Assembly (NCBI RefSeq): GCF_018417535.1
Contig: NZ_CP070979.1
Coordinates: forward strand, 620,001 to 684,000
Source of the DNA: Burkholderia pyrrocinia
Lineage (GTDB): Bacteria > Pseudomonadota > Gammaproteobacteria > Burkholderiales > Burkholderiaceae
Reading direction: 5' to 3'
DNA: 64,000 bases
The stretch's first letter is position 1, and every line of letters starts with the position of its first letter. Below the pieces are notes generated by a model, which ran no database searches, was not told the origin of the DNA, and saw only the letters and a list, made by a program, of their open reading frames with translations. Of this stretch, positions 49,983 to 58,665 are shown one piece after another. A program made the position numbers and the translations under genes.

Positions 49983-50996
49983 ATGGTGACGCTCGCGGAA
50001 GTCGCGCGACGCGCGAACGTCACCGCGGCCACGGTTTCGAACGTGCTGCGCAATCCGCAGAAGGTGAAGCCGGCGACCGTCGAGCGCGTGATGGTGGCGA
50101 TTCGCGAACTCGGCTATCGACCGAATCTCACCGCGCGTGCGCTCGCCGAGGGCCGCACGTCGACGCTCGCGCTGATGCTGTCGAACATCACGAACCCGTT
50201 CTATCCGGAGTTCGTGCTGGCCGCCGAGCGCGAGGCACGCAAGCGCGGCCATTACCTGCTGGTGTCCAATACCGACGACGACCCGGCGATCACCCGCAAC
50301 TACCTCGAGCGGATCGCCGGTACGCTTGCGGCCGGTGCGATCGTGATGAACACCGATCTCGCCGAAGCCGAACTCGCCGACATCGCGCGCCACGGCGCGT
50401 CGATCGTGCTGTGCATGTGGGAGCACGTGCATGCGTCGCGCGCGCTGCCGTGCGTGACCGTCGATTTCGCCGCGGCGGGCGCGCTGGCCGCCGCGCATCT
50501 GTCCGGGCTGCGGCATCGCGCATTCGGCGCACTCGTCGGCAAGGGTTCGGGCGGTCCGCAGTCGATGCGGCTGCGCGGCTTTACCGACGAACTCGCGGCT
50601 CGCGGCCATCCGCCGGACGCGGTAACGACCGTGTCCTCACACGATTCGATCGAGGGCGGCTACGAGGCGGCCGCCGCGCTGCTGCGCGCGAAGCCCGATC
50701 TCACCGCGCTGTTCGCGACCAACGACCTGATGGCGATCGGCGCGATGCAGGCGGCGGCCGATCTTGGCCTGCGCGTGCCGGCCGATCTTTCGATCGTCGG
50801 CATGACCGATATCCAGCTCGCCCATCAGTTCCGCCCTGCGCTGACGACGGTCCGGTTCCCGACGTCGCTGATCGCCGCGCGCGCGATCGCGCTGACACTC
50901 GACATGATCGACGGGATCGAGCCGGCCGCGGCCGTGCATACCGTCGGCACGCCGGAGCTCGTCGTGCGGGAGTCGACCGGCACGGCGCAGGGTTGA
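49983..50996 (+). CDS. LacI-family regulator of the galactan regulon
   Basis: 337 residues: N-terminal LacI helix-turn-helix (VTLAEVARRANVTAATVSNVL), hinge helix (PNLTARALAEGRT) and a periplasmic-binding-type effector domain (about 60-335). Its position next to the galactan transporter operon and the two matching palindromes make it the presumed repressor, by analogy with GanR-type regulators; the inducer would be a galacto-oligosaccharide. The ATG at 49983 has GGAGG 7 bases upstream; an upstream ATG at 49896 would put 29 odd residues before the DNA-binding domain. Its stop codon ends where dispersed repeat copy B begins. Confidence 0.92.
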   Translation: MVTLAEVARRANVTAATVSNVLRNPQKVKPATVERVMVAIRELGYRPNLTARALAEGRTSTLALMLSNITNPFYPEFVLAAEREARKRGHYLLVSNTDDDPAITRNYLERIAGTLAAGAIVMNTDLAEAELADIARHGASIVLCMWEHVHASRALPCVTVDFAAAGALAAAHLSGLRHRAFGALVGKGSGGPQSMRLRGFTDELAARGHPPDAVTTVSSHDSIEGGYEAAAALLRAKPDLTALFATNDLMAIGAMQAAADLGLRVPADLSIVGMTDIQLAHQFRPALTTVRFPTSLIAARAIALTLDMIDGIEPAAAVHTVGTPELVVRESTGTAQG

Positions 50997-50997
50997 T

Positions 50998-51178
50998 TCG
51001 TGCTGGTGGCCGATTCGGCCCGATCATGGCGCGACGCGCCGCCGGCGTCGGCCCCGTGTTGTCGTGCTGGTGATGTCGGTTGCACGCGAGTCGGTATGCA
51101 CCGGCCGATGGCGCCGTTCGCGAGCGCAGCGATCATACCGGTCGAACGTGGCACGGTCTTTAAAAAAATGCGTGGGCG
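50998..51178. repeat. Dispersed intergenic repeat, copy B (about 180 bp)
   Basis: Near-identical to 10242-10431 in the same orientation, ending in the same CTTTAAAAAAATGCGTGGGCG-like tail (a G/A difference interrupts the run). It starts one base after the LacI stop codon. The rest of the gap to 51410 shows no gene. Arms CGGTATG (51092-51098) and CATACCG (51134-51140) are kept. Confidence 0.8.
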
Positions 51179-51410
51179 TTCGCTGGTGGGCAGTCTTTGG
51201 TTGGATCGCCGGGGACGGGGCCGGCACGATGGAGCGTCACAGACCGTCGACTTCGCGGAAGCGGTAACCGGAGACGGTCCGTGCCTGAACGGGCTCGCCG
51301 CACGGAGGTGCGCCGGCCGTGCCTGCGGGTAGCATCGACCACGCCGGTTAATGAGGCGCCGGTCTCACGGCCATGCGCTCACGGGTGGCGCGCCCGCCTC
51401 CTCCCGATGC

Positions 51411-52958
51411 TCAACGACCGTCGTCCGATGCGTCGGTCGTCGCCGTGCGCGCCAACGCGTCCATTTGTGCGGCGTCGAACCAGCGCGGATCGTCATAGCC
51501 TGCCAGTTCGCGCGCGACGGCCGCCGGCAGCCGCGCTTCGCCGCCGTCTTCCCGTACCGTCCACGCATGGCCGTCACGAAAGCCGATCGCAAGCCATTCG
51601 TCGCGAACGCCGACCGTGCTGACGCTCTCGTAGCGCGCCTCGCAGCGTTCGACGCCGCCCAGATCAACGATGCCCCAATGCTCGCCACGCCGAAAGCGCA
51701 GCAGCGCACCGACCGACAATACGGCGAGTTCGTCGACCATGCCGGGCGCCAGAAGCGCGTTGCCACGCTCGTCGACGAGCGCACACTGCTCGACGCCGTC
51801 GGCACCGGCCTGCCGCGTAAGATAACGGAACGTCTTGCTGCCGTCGGCACGGTGCGCTTCTTCGACGTCTACCTGCGTCGGCGGCAAGCGGCCGAGCCGC
51901 ACCAGGCGGCGCGTATAAACGTCCGGCACCGCATCGCCGGCACGCGTGGCGAAGATCACACCGACCGCGTGGTCGATCTCGCCGAATTCGGGCGGCAACC
52001 GCCACTGTCCGGACGGGTCGACGACGCCCCATGACGCGCCTTCGCGCGCCGCCCAGCAACACTCACCGAAATGGAGCAAGGCCGCCAGATCGTCGAATCG
52101 GCAAGGCACGACCTCCACGCCGTTGCGATCGACGACTCCGAATCGGCCCTGGCGGCTGACCCGCGCGAAGTCGCCGTGCCAGAACGCCCACACCGCGTCG
52201 TACTGCACGGGTGTAATCTCCCGCCCGGTCGTGTCGACGTGGCCATACCGGTCGCCCCGCCTGACGATCGCGACATCCGTCCACGCATCGAATTCGCCGA
52301 TCTCGTCATAGCGCGCCGGCGCGAGCACCTCGCCGGTCACCGCCATCACGCCCCACCGCCCGTCCTGCTCGAACACCAGCGCCTCGTCGTAGATGCTCGA
52401 CGTCAGCGGCTCCCAGCCGTAATCGTAATGCGGCTGATTGAGCAGCTCGCGGAAGGTCGCCACGTCCTCGAAGGCCAGACCTTCGCACGCATCGAGCAGC
52501 ACGGGATCGTCCGCGTCGATCGCCGCACGGATCCGTGCGTTGTCGCGTTCGATGCGTGCGAGCAGCGACTGCGCCTGTTGCACGTGCGTGTCGCCGGACA
52601 GATTGAACACGTCCCACGCATCGAGATGGAAATAGCGATGCACGGCCCGGTTGTCGAGAAACGCGAACATCTTCCGCTTCGCGTCGCGAAACGCGTCGAA
52701 ATCGTCGATCAGGCGGTCGGCGTGACGCTCCAGGAACACGTAAAGCCGCGCCAGCAACGCCTTTCCGCCCGCGGCGTCGGCATACAGGCCGTCGTCGCCG
52801 CCAGTATCGTTGCAGCGGTTGCGCGCGAGAAACGGCGACGACGACAGCAATGGGCTCAGCACGGTCGGAAAGTCGTAGTTCCATTCGACCATGCCCAGAT
52901 GCGCCGTGCCGTTGCGGCCGACGTCGTCTACGTTGTACAGATACAGCCGATGCGCCAT
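51411..52958 (-). CDS. WG-repeat protein
   Basis: 515 residues without signal peptide. The N-terminal ~190 residues (MAHRLYLYNVDDVGRNGTAH) form an alpha-helical region of unknown type. The rest carries several WG beta-repeats, such as GRWGVMAVTGEV, DRYGHVDTTGRE, GRFGVVDRNGVE, ASWGVVDPSGQW and EHWGIVDLGGVE. Such repeats are usually protein-protein interaction or surface modules of uncharacterised function, and I do not assign one. An AAGGAA site precedes the ATG at 52958. It stands alone, with unremarkable gaps on both sides. Confidence 0.85.
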   Translation of the reverse strand: MAHRLYLYNVDDVGRNGTAHLGMVEWNYDFPTVLSPLLSSSPFLARNRCNDTGGDDGLYADAAGGKALLARLYVFLERHADRLIDDFDAFRDAKRKMFAFLDNRAVHRYFHLDAWDVFNLSGDTHVQQAQSLLARIERDNARIRAAIDADDPVLLDACEGLAFEDVATFRELLNQPHYDYGWEPLTSSIYDEALVFEQDGRWGVMAVTGEVLAPARYDEIGEFDAWTDVAIVRRGDRYGHVDTTGREITPVQYDAVWAFWHGDFARVSRQGRFGVVDRNGVEVVPCRFDDLAALLHFGECCWAAREGASWGVVDPSGQWRLPPEFGEIDHAVGVIFATRAGDAVPDVYTRRLVRLGRLPPTQVDVEEAHRADGSKTFRYLTRQAGADGVEQCALVDERGNALLAPGMVDELAVLSVGALLRFRRGEHWGIVDLGGVERCEARYESVSTVGVRDEWLAIGFRDGHAWTVREDGGEARLPAAVARELAGYDDPRWFDAAQMDALARTATTDASDDGR

Positions 52959-53340
52959 CGGGTTTCCTTGAGCAAAATGGGCGTCGATCTGCAGCGTCGG
53001 CTTCCCTTCGGAGGGGTTACCGGGCAGCCGGCTGCGGATATCCGAACCTGCTAGGGTACAACGTTCGACGCGGAGTCGAGCGACGGATACGTGACCCAAC
53101 CGGCGTCGGAAAATCATACTTACCGGTACGCCGATTCGGGCAGGGATCGAGAGACCGATTCGAGCCGTGGCAGGCTCATGGCGATCATTCCGCGCGTCGC
53201 GCGCCACCGCGTTCGCCCGGTCGATTTCGCCGGGCGATGTTCGCGGCGTCAGGTTCTCACGCAGACCGTGCAGCGGATGAACCGCGCGCGCTTTTCCAGG
53301 CTTCGCATGCGCATGGTTTTCAGCCCTGCCGTTTCCTCCC
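52959..53340. other. Intergenic gap without identified features
   Basis: About 380 bp between the AraC gene stop and the WG-repeat gene start, both on the minus strand. Short open frames here have no recognisable family. The promoter of the WG-repeat gene must lie in it, but I see no clear hexamer pair. Confidence 0.5.
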
Positions 53341-54366
53341 TCAACCCCGCACGCGCCGCATCCTGAGCGTCGCCGACGGCGACTCGCCGAACGCCCGCTT
53401 GTACTCGATCGCGAAGCGCCCGAGGTGCGCGAAGCCCCATTTCAGCGCGATCTCGGTGACCGACGCGAGCCCCGGCGTATCGTCGGCCAGCAATTCCTCG
53501 CGCACATGTTGCAGCCGCAACTGCCGCACGAAGCCCATCGGCGTGATCCCGTGGCGATTGCGGAAGCCGGCGAACAGCGTGCTCGGGCTGACACCGGCGA
53601 GCTCGGCGAGCCGTTCGATCGTCAGCGGCTCGTCGAGATGCGCACGGACGTATTCCTCGACACGCCGCACGTAGAACGGCGCGAGCGCCACCGGCAGGTG
53701 CCGCGCGCCGTTACGCGTGCTGTTCGGGTGGCCGTGCAGCAGCAGGTTGAGCAACGTCGATTCGAGCTGCTCGAACGCGAGCGGGTAACGCAGCGGATGC
53801 GCATCCGTCGCGATCGCGCCGGCGAGGATCGGCAGCATCTGGGCCAGACACGTCCCCTGCGACGACGACAGGCTGAATTCCGGTTCGAATTCGACCGGCG
53901 CGCGCCGGTCGTCGCCGAAATGCCGCTGCGCGTGGCGCTCCATCACCTCGCGCTCGATGCGCAGGATCACTTGCGGGCACGCATCGCCCCACCGCATCTT
54001 GAGCGACAGCGTCGGCGAGATCAGCGACGCGGTGCCCGGCGACGACACGAAACGCGTCGAGCCGCATTCGATCTCGGCGTCGCCGCGCAGCGGAATCTGC
54101 AACAGGAAGAAGTGTTCGAGCGGCCCGGGCTCGATGCTGACCCCGCCGCCATAATCGAGCAGGTTCAACGACAGGTTGCCCCAGCGCGCATGATGCATGC
54201 AGCTGTGCAGCGCGCGCGACTGGCCGGTCGGCGTGAGCCGGTGCGGCTTGAACACATCGGCGACGCGTGCGCGCACCTCGTCGACATCGTCCGACTGCAG
54301 CATCAGGTTGCCGTGATTGAAACAGGCGGCGTCGTCAAGCCAGCCGGTTTCGGAAATTTGCGCCAT
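53341..54366 (-). CDS. AraC-family regulator of the indole-type cluster
   Basis: 341 residues: an N-terminal cupin-like AraC-binding-type domain (about 40-215, LEHFFLLQIPLRGDAEIECG) and C-terminal AraC double helix-turn-helix (about 245-340, TIERLAELAGVSPSTLFAGFRNRHG and EIALKWGFAHLGRFAIEYKRAFGESP). It is divergent from the monooxygenase operon and presumably activates it, as IifR does in Acinetobacter indole clusters. A GGAG precedes the ATG at 54366. Two pairs of 20-bp-spaced CGGATA repeats lie in the divergent region. Confidence 0.9.
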   Translation of the reverse strand: MAQISETGWLDDAACFNHGNLMLQSDDVDEVRARVADVFKPHRLTPTGQSRALHSCMHHARWGNLSLNLLDYGGGVSIEPGPLEHFFLLQIPLRGDAEIECGSTRFVSSPGTASLISPTLSLKMRWGDACPQVILRIEREVMERHAQRHFGDDRRAPVEFEPEFSLSSSQGTCLAQMLPILAGAIATDAHPLRYPLAFEQLESTLLNLLLHGHPNSTRNGARHLPVALAPFYVRRVEEYVRAHLDEPLTIERLAELAGVSPSTLFAGFRNRHGITPMGFVRQLRLQHVREELLADDTPGLASVTEIALKWGFAHLGRFAIEYKRAFGESPSATLRMRRVRG

Positions 54367-54443
54367 CGAAGTTCTCCCGTCATGCTCGATCGCACTCGCG
54401 CCGTGCATGCGTTCCCGGTATTGGGGAATCCCGTTGCACGATC

Positions 54444-54657
54444 CGGATAGCGCCCGGAGTATCCGGACAGTCCGGCCATCGGAACACGCGAGTCCCGCGC
54501 AAACGACGCAAGAATCGGACCGTTCGCGCATCGTAGAAAACTGTGCGGGGCTTCCGCATCCGCACATACCCGCAGTCAGCCGCGCACCCGCCCAGGCGCG
54601 GCGGCCGGATCGTCAGGTTTCCGGAGTTCGCGGATACCGGCCGAAGAAAGCGGATAG
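54444..54657. promoter_or_regulatory. Paired CGGATA direct repeats, candidate AraC binding sites
   Basis: CGGATAG (54444-54450) and CGGACAG (54464-54470) are 20 bp apart; CGGATAC (54631-54637) and CGGATAG (54651-54657) are also 20 bp apart. Direct repeats two helical turns apart are the usual AraC-family target. The second pair ends 62 bp before the first gene of the operon and would overlap the -35 if AATACT at 54678-54683 is the -10. The rest of the 353 bp gap has no gene. Confidence 0.55.
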
Positions 54658-54719
54658 AAGCGCGCGTTTCGTCCGCCAATACTGGGCCTGTCACGGACAC
54701 GAACAGCATGGAGGGACGC

Positions 54720-55967
54720 ATGAAAGGACGTTACATCGAGATTCCGTCGCCGGACGGCGGGACGTTTCGCGGATACCTGAGCACGCCGGCCGGCGGCACG
54801 GGGCCGGGCATCGTGCTGTGTCACGAGATCTTCGGCGCGAACGCGACCATGCGGGAAACGGCCGACTATTACGCGGAGGAAGGTTACACGGTGCTCGTGC
54901 CCGACCTGTTCTGGCGCCAGTCTCCGGGGATCGAGCTCGGCCACGCCGCGGCCGATGTCGAGCGCGCGATGGCCCTGTATCGCGAGTTCGACGAGGACAA
55001 GGGCGTCGAGGACATCGGCGCCGCGCTGGGCGTGCTCACGCAACGGCCGGAATGCACGGGCGAAGCCGGCGTGCTCGGCTACTGCCTCGGCGGCAAGCTC
55101 GCGTATCTCGCCGCGTGCCGGCTGCCGGGCGTGGCCGCGGCGGTCAGCTATTACGGCGTGGGTATCGAGCACGCGCTGGACGAGGCTGCGCGCCTGCGCG
55201 GGCGGCTCGTGCTGCAGATCGCGGGGCTGGACCGCTTCTGCCCGCCCGACGCGCAGCAGCGCATCGCCGAAGCGCTGTCCGGGCGCGACGGCGTCGAAGT
55301 GTATGTCTATCCGGGCGTCGATCACGCGTTCGCGCGCATCGGCGGCGATCATTTCGACAAGGCCGCCGCGATCATGGCACATCAGCGCGCGATCGCCGCC
55401 TTCCGCGGCGCGCTCGGCCCGCACTACGATCTCTCCGCGCTGTGGGAGACCCATCTCCGGCACGAATTCGACACGCGCAATGTCGACGCGACGATGGCCA
55501 CGATGGTCGCCGAGCCTTATGTCAACCATATTCCGACGCTGACGGGCGGCGTCGGCTACGACGAGCTCAAGCGTTTCTACACGCATCACTTCGTGCATGC
55601 GAATCCGCCCGACACGACGATCACGCCGATCTCGCGCACGGTCGGCGCGAGCCAGATCGTCGACGAACTGCTGTTCTGCTTCACGCACACCACCGAGATT
55701 GACTGGATGCTGCCGGGCGTCGCGCCGACCGGCAAGCGCGTCGAGATCCCGCTCGTCGCGATCGTGAAGTTTCGCGGCGACAAGCTCTATCACGAACACA
55801 TCTACTGGGACCAGGCGAGCGTGCTCGTGCAGGTCGGCCTGCTCGATCCGGCCGGCCTGCCGGTCGCGGGCGTCGAAACGGCCCGCAAGCTGCTCGACGA
55901 GACCGTGCCGTCGAACGGCCTGATGCCCCGCTGGCAGGACAGCGAACCGTCGACGGGTGCGCGTTGA
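54720..55967 (+). CDS. Dienelactone-hydrolase / SnoaL-like fusion
   Basis: 415 residues. Residues 1-235 are a dienelactone hydrolase with Glu36 (LCHEIFG), nucleophile Cys122 (GYCLGGK), Asp171 and His202 (PGVDHAF), so the triad is intact. Residues 240-415 are a SnoaL/NTF2-like domain (LRHEFDTRNVDATMATMV; EIPLVAIVKFRGDKLYHEHIYWD). It heads the operon. In indole-degradation clusters the corresponding early gene product opens or decarboxylates 3-hydroxyindolin-2-one towards anthranilate (IifA role); I infer the same but have not verified the orthology. GGAGG sits 5 bases before the ATG. Confidence 0.82.
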   Translation: MKGRYIEIPSPDGGTFRGYLSTPAGGTGPGIVLCHEIFGANATMRETADYYAEEGYTVLVPDLFWRQSPGIELGHAAADVERAMALYREFDEDKGVEDIGAALGVLTQRPECTGEAGVLGYCLGGKLAYLAACRLPGVAAAVSYYGVGIEHALDEAARLRGRLVLQIAGLDRFCPPDAQQRIAEALSGRDGVEVYVYPGVDHAFARIGGDHFDKAAAIMAHQRAIAAFRGALGPHYDLSALWETHLRHEFDTRNVDATMATMVAEPYVNHIPTLTGGVGYDELKRFYTHHFVHANPPDTTITPISRTVGASQIVDELLFCFTHTTEIDWMLPGVAPTGKRVEIPLVAIVKFRGDKLYHEHIYWDQASVLVQVGLLDPAGLPVAGVETARKLLDETVPSNGLMPRWQDSEPSTGAR

Positions 55968-56007
55968 CGCGGCCCTTCCCTCACCCAACGATTCCGGGAG
56001 ATACCCC

Positions 56008-56796
56008 ATGACTGCCCTGGCTGGCAAAGTCGCGATCGTCACCGGCGGCGCCACGCTGATCGGCGCCGCGGTCGCGCAGGACCTGACCCGCGCCGGCGCG
56101 TGCGTCGCGATACTCGATCTCGATACGGAGAACGGCGCGCGCGTCGCCGATGCGCTCGGCGAACGCGCCATGTTCGTCGCGATCGACATCACCGACGACC
56201 GCGCGATCGAGCGTGCGGTGTCGGCGATCGCCGAACGGTTCGGCGCGATCGACGTGCTCGTCAACCTCGCGTGCAGCTACGTCGACAACGGCATCCACGC
56301 GACCCGCAACGACTGGCTCGCGGCGATGGACGTGAACGTCGTGTCGGCGGCGATGCTGGCGAAGGCCGTTCATCCGCACATGGTGCGGCGCGGCGGCGGC
56401 GCGATCGTGAACTTCAGTTCGATCTCGGCCCAATGCGCGCAAACCGGCCGCTGGCTGTATCCGACGTCCAAGGCGGCGATCCGCCAGCTCACGCGCAGCA
56501 TGGCGATGGATCTCGCGCCCGATCGCATTCGCGTCAACTCGGTGTCGCCGGGATGGACGTGGTCGCGCGTGATGGACGAGATGACGCGCGGCGATCGCGC
56601 GAAAACCGATCGCGTCGCCGCGCCGTTTCATCTGCTCGGCCGGGTCGGCAATCCGTCGGAAGTCGCGCAGGTCGTGACGTTCCTGTGCAGCGACGCGGCG
56701 AGCTTCGTGACGGGCGCCGACTACGCGGTGGACGGCGGCTATTCGGCGATGGGCCCCGAGCAGGCGGTGCCGGCCATTCCGCGCCTGGCGGAATGA
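56008..56796 (+). CDS. iifB: Short-chain dehydrogenase of the indole-type cluster
   Basis: 262 residues. Cofactor loop TGGATLIGA, active-site Ser (NFSSISA) and YPTSK (Tyr and Lys) are present, but the usual NNAG reads NLAC. The lid region is unremarkable. By position and family it matches IifB, which oxidises the indole dihydrodiol to 3-hydroxyindolin-2-one with NAD. A GGGAG lies about 8 bases before the ATG at 56008. It follows the hydrolase fusion by 40 bp. The symbol is by cluster analogy. Confidence 0.78.
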   Translation: MTALAGKVAIVTGGATLIGAAVAQDLTRAGACVAILDLDTENGARVADALGERAMFVAIDITDDRAIERAVSAIAERFGAIDVLVNLACSYVDNGIHATRNDWLAAMDVNVVSAAMLAKAVHPHMVRRGGGAIVNFSSISAQCAQTGRWLYPTSKAAIRQLTRSMAMDLAPDRIRVNSVSPGWTWSRVMDEMTRGDRAKTDRVAAPFHLLGRVGNPSEVAQVVTFLCSDAASFVTGADYAVDGGYSAMGPEQAVPAIPRLAE

Positions 56797-56857
56797 CCGC
56801 CCGCCGCCACTCCCCGCAATCAATCCGGCCGGAATCCGGCCACCCAAGGACACGCTC

Positions 56858-58096
56858 ATGAGACGCATCGCTATCGTCGGCGCCGGCCAGTCCGGCCTGC
56901 AACTCGCCTTCGCCCTGCTCGACCAGGGCTACCACGTCACGCTCGCGACCAATCGCGACGCGGAACAGATCCGCACCGGCAAGGTCATGTCGAGCCAGTG
57001 CATGTTCCATACCGCGCTGCAGATCGAGCGCGATCTCGGCCTGAACGCATGGGAAGAAGCGTGCCCGTCCGTCGAAGGCATCGGCATCGCGGTGCCGCAC
57101 CCGGACGGCAACGGCCGCAAGGCGATCGACTGGTCGTCGCGGCTGACCCGCTATGCGCAGTCCGTCGACCAGCGCGTGAAAATGGCCGACTGGCTCGACG
57201 GCATTCGGCGCCGCGGCGCGGACGTGCGCATCTGCGACGTCGGCGTGCCCGAACTCGAGGAACTGGCACGCAGCCACGATCTCGTGCTGCTCGCGGCCGG
57301 CAAGGGCGAAATCGTCAACCTGCTCGGCCGCGACGACGCGCGCAGCGCGTTCGACCGCCCGCAACGCGCGCTCGCCCTCACCTACGTGAAAGGGATGGCG
57401 CCGAGCCAGCCGTATTCGCGCGTGCGCTTCAACCTGTTGCCCGGTATCGGCGAATACTTCGTGTTCCCCGCACTGACTACCACGGGCCCGTGCGAAATCA
57501 TGGTGTTCGAGGGCATTCCGGGCGGCCCGCTCGACTGCTGGGCCGACGTGAAGACGCCCGAGCAGCACCTCGACAGGAGCCTGTCGTTCCTGCAGCAGTA
57601 TGTGCCTTGGGAATTCGAGCGCTGCCGCGACGTCGAGCTCACCGATCCGAACGGCACGCTGTCCGGGCGCTTTACGCCGACGGTGCGCAAGCCGTTCTTC
57701 CGGCTGCCGTCGGGCCGCACCGTCTTCGGGATGGCCGATGCGGTGGTGGTCAACGATCCGATCACGGGCCAGGGATCGAACAACGCCGCGAAATGCGCGA
57801 ACGCGTATTTCGACGCGATCGTCGCGCGCGATGCCGCGCCGTTCGGCGAGGACTGGATGCAGCAGACGTTCGAAGGCTACTGGGCCTACGCGCAGCATGT
57901 CGTGCGCTGGACCAACTCGCTGCTCACGCCGCCGCCGCCGCACATTCTCGAACTGCTCGGCGCGGCCGGTCAGTCGCCATCGCTCGCCGCCGCGATCGTC
58001 GACGGCTTCGACGATCCGCGCCGGTTCTCGCCGTGGTGGTTCGAGCCGTCGGCCTGCGCGGCGCTGATTCGCGAACACAGCGCGCGTGCGGAGTGA
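56858..58096 (+). CDS. iifC: Styrene/indole monooxygenase, FAD oxygenase component
   Basis: 412 residues with a Rossmann GAGQSGLQ (8-15) for FAD and the StyA-type segments TGKVMSSQCMFHTALQ and NDPITGQGSNNAAKCA. StyA-family group E flavoprotein monooxygenases epoxidise styrene or oxidise indole using reduced FAD supplied by a partner reductase. The SDR and hydrolase genes upstream favour indole as substrate, as in Acinetobacter and Cupriavidus clusters. Such enzymes commonly turn indole to indigo in the absence of the next steps. An AAGGAC is about 9 bases before the ATG. The reductase gene follows by 5 bp. Confidence 0.88.
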   Translation: MRRIAIVGAGQSGLQLAFALLDQGYHVTLATNRDAEQIRTGKVMSSQCMFHTALQIERDLGLNAWEEACPSVEGIGIAVPHPDGNGRKAIDWSSRLTRYAQSVDQRVKMADWLDGIRRRGADVRICDVGVPELEELARSHDLVLLAAGKGEIVNLLGRDDARSAFDRPQRALALTYVKGMAPSQPYSRVRFNLLPGIGEYFVFPALTTTGPCEIMVFEGIPGGPLDCWADVKTPEQHLDRSLSFLQQYVPWEFERCRDVELTDPNGTLSGRFTPTVRKPFFRLPSGRTVFGMADAVVVNDPITGQGSNNAAKCANAYFDAIVARDAAPFGEDWMQQTFEGYWAYAQHVVRWTNSLLTPPPPHILELLGAAGQSPSLAAAIVDGFDDPRRFSPWWFEPSACAALIREHSARAE

Positions 58097-58101
58097 CCGA
58101 C

Positions 58102-58629
58102 ATGGAAACGACCGTACCCGGCACTCCGGCCATCGATCCGATGCAGTTGCGCGCCGCCTTCGGGCAGTTTCCGACCGGCGTCACCGTGATCACCACGTGC
58201 GCGGCCGACGGACGCAAGGTGGGCCTCACCGCCAATTCGTTCTCGTCGCTGTCGCTGGATCCGCCGCTCGTGCTGTGGAGCCTTCGAAAGGTCGCGCCGA
58301 GCCGACCGGATTTCGTCGCGGCTACCCATTTCGCGATCAACATCCTCGCGCACGACCAGATCGACCTGTCGCGCCGCTTCGCGACGCCCAGTGCCGACAA
58401 GTTCGACGGCGTGCTTCACGTGGATTCGGACAGCGGCGGCGTGCCCTGCCTCGAAGGCGCCAGCGCGCGCTTCGTGTGCCGCAACGTCGGCCATTACGAA
58501 GGCGGCGATCACCTGCTCTTCATCGGCCGGATCGAGCAGTTCGACGCGATCGGCAAGGCGCCGCTCGTGTTCCATGCGGGCCAGTATCGTGCAATCTCCG
58601 ATCACCCCGATCTTTTGTGCACCATTTGA
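58102..58629 (+). CDS. iifD: Flavin reductase partner of the monooxygenase
   Basis: 175 residues of the FMN-binding split-barrel family: LRAAFGQFPTGVTVIT, GLTANSFSSLSLDPPL and GDHLLFIGRIEQF are the family motifs. It reduces FAD with NAD(P)H for the neighbouring oxygenase (StyB/IifD role). The ATG at 58102 was chosen because GGAG lies 8 bases before it; an overlapping GTG at 58093 is possible. A leader of AT-rich bases separates it from the porin-like gene. Confidence 0.88.
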   Translation: METTVPGTPAIDPMQLRAAFGQFPTGVTVITTCAADGRKVGLTANSFSSLSLDPPLVLWSLRKVAPSRPDFVAATHFAINILAHDQIDLSRRFATPSADKFDGVLHVDSDSGGVPCLEGASARFVCRNVGHYEGGDHLLFIGRIEQFDAIGKAPLVFHAGQYRAISDHPDLLCTI

Positions 58630-58665
58630 TTAGTTATACAAACAGATATCCAGGAGGTGGTGAAC

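Noticed and set aside
51000..51332. Open frame through dispersed repeat copy B, with a matching frame in copy A
   Set aside because: The similarity follows the DNA repeat including an indel, has no domain or ribosome-binding site, and runs into unrelated sequence after the repeat, so a protein is unlikely.
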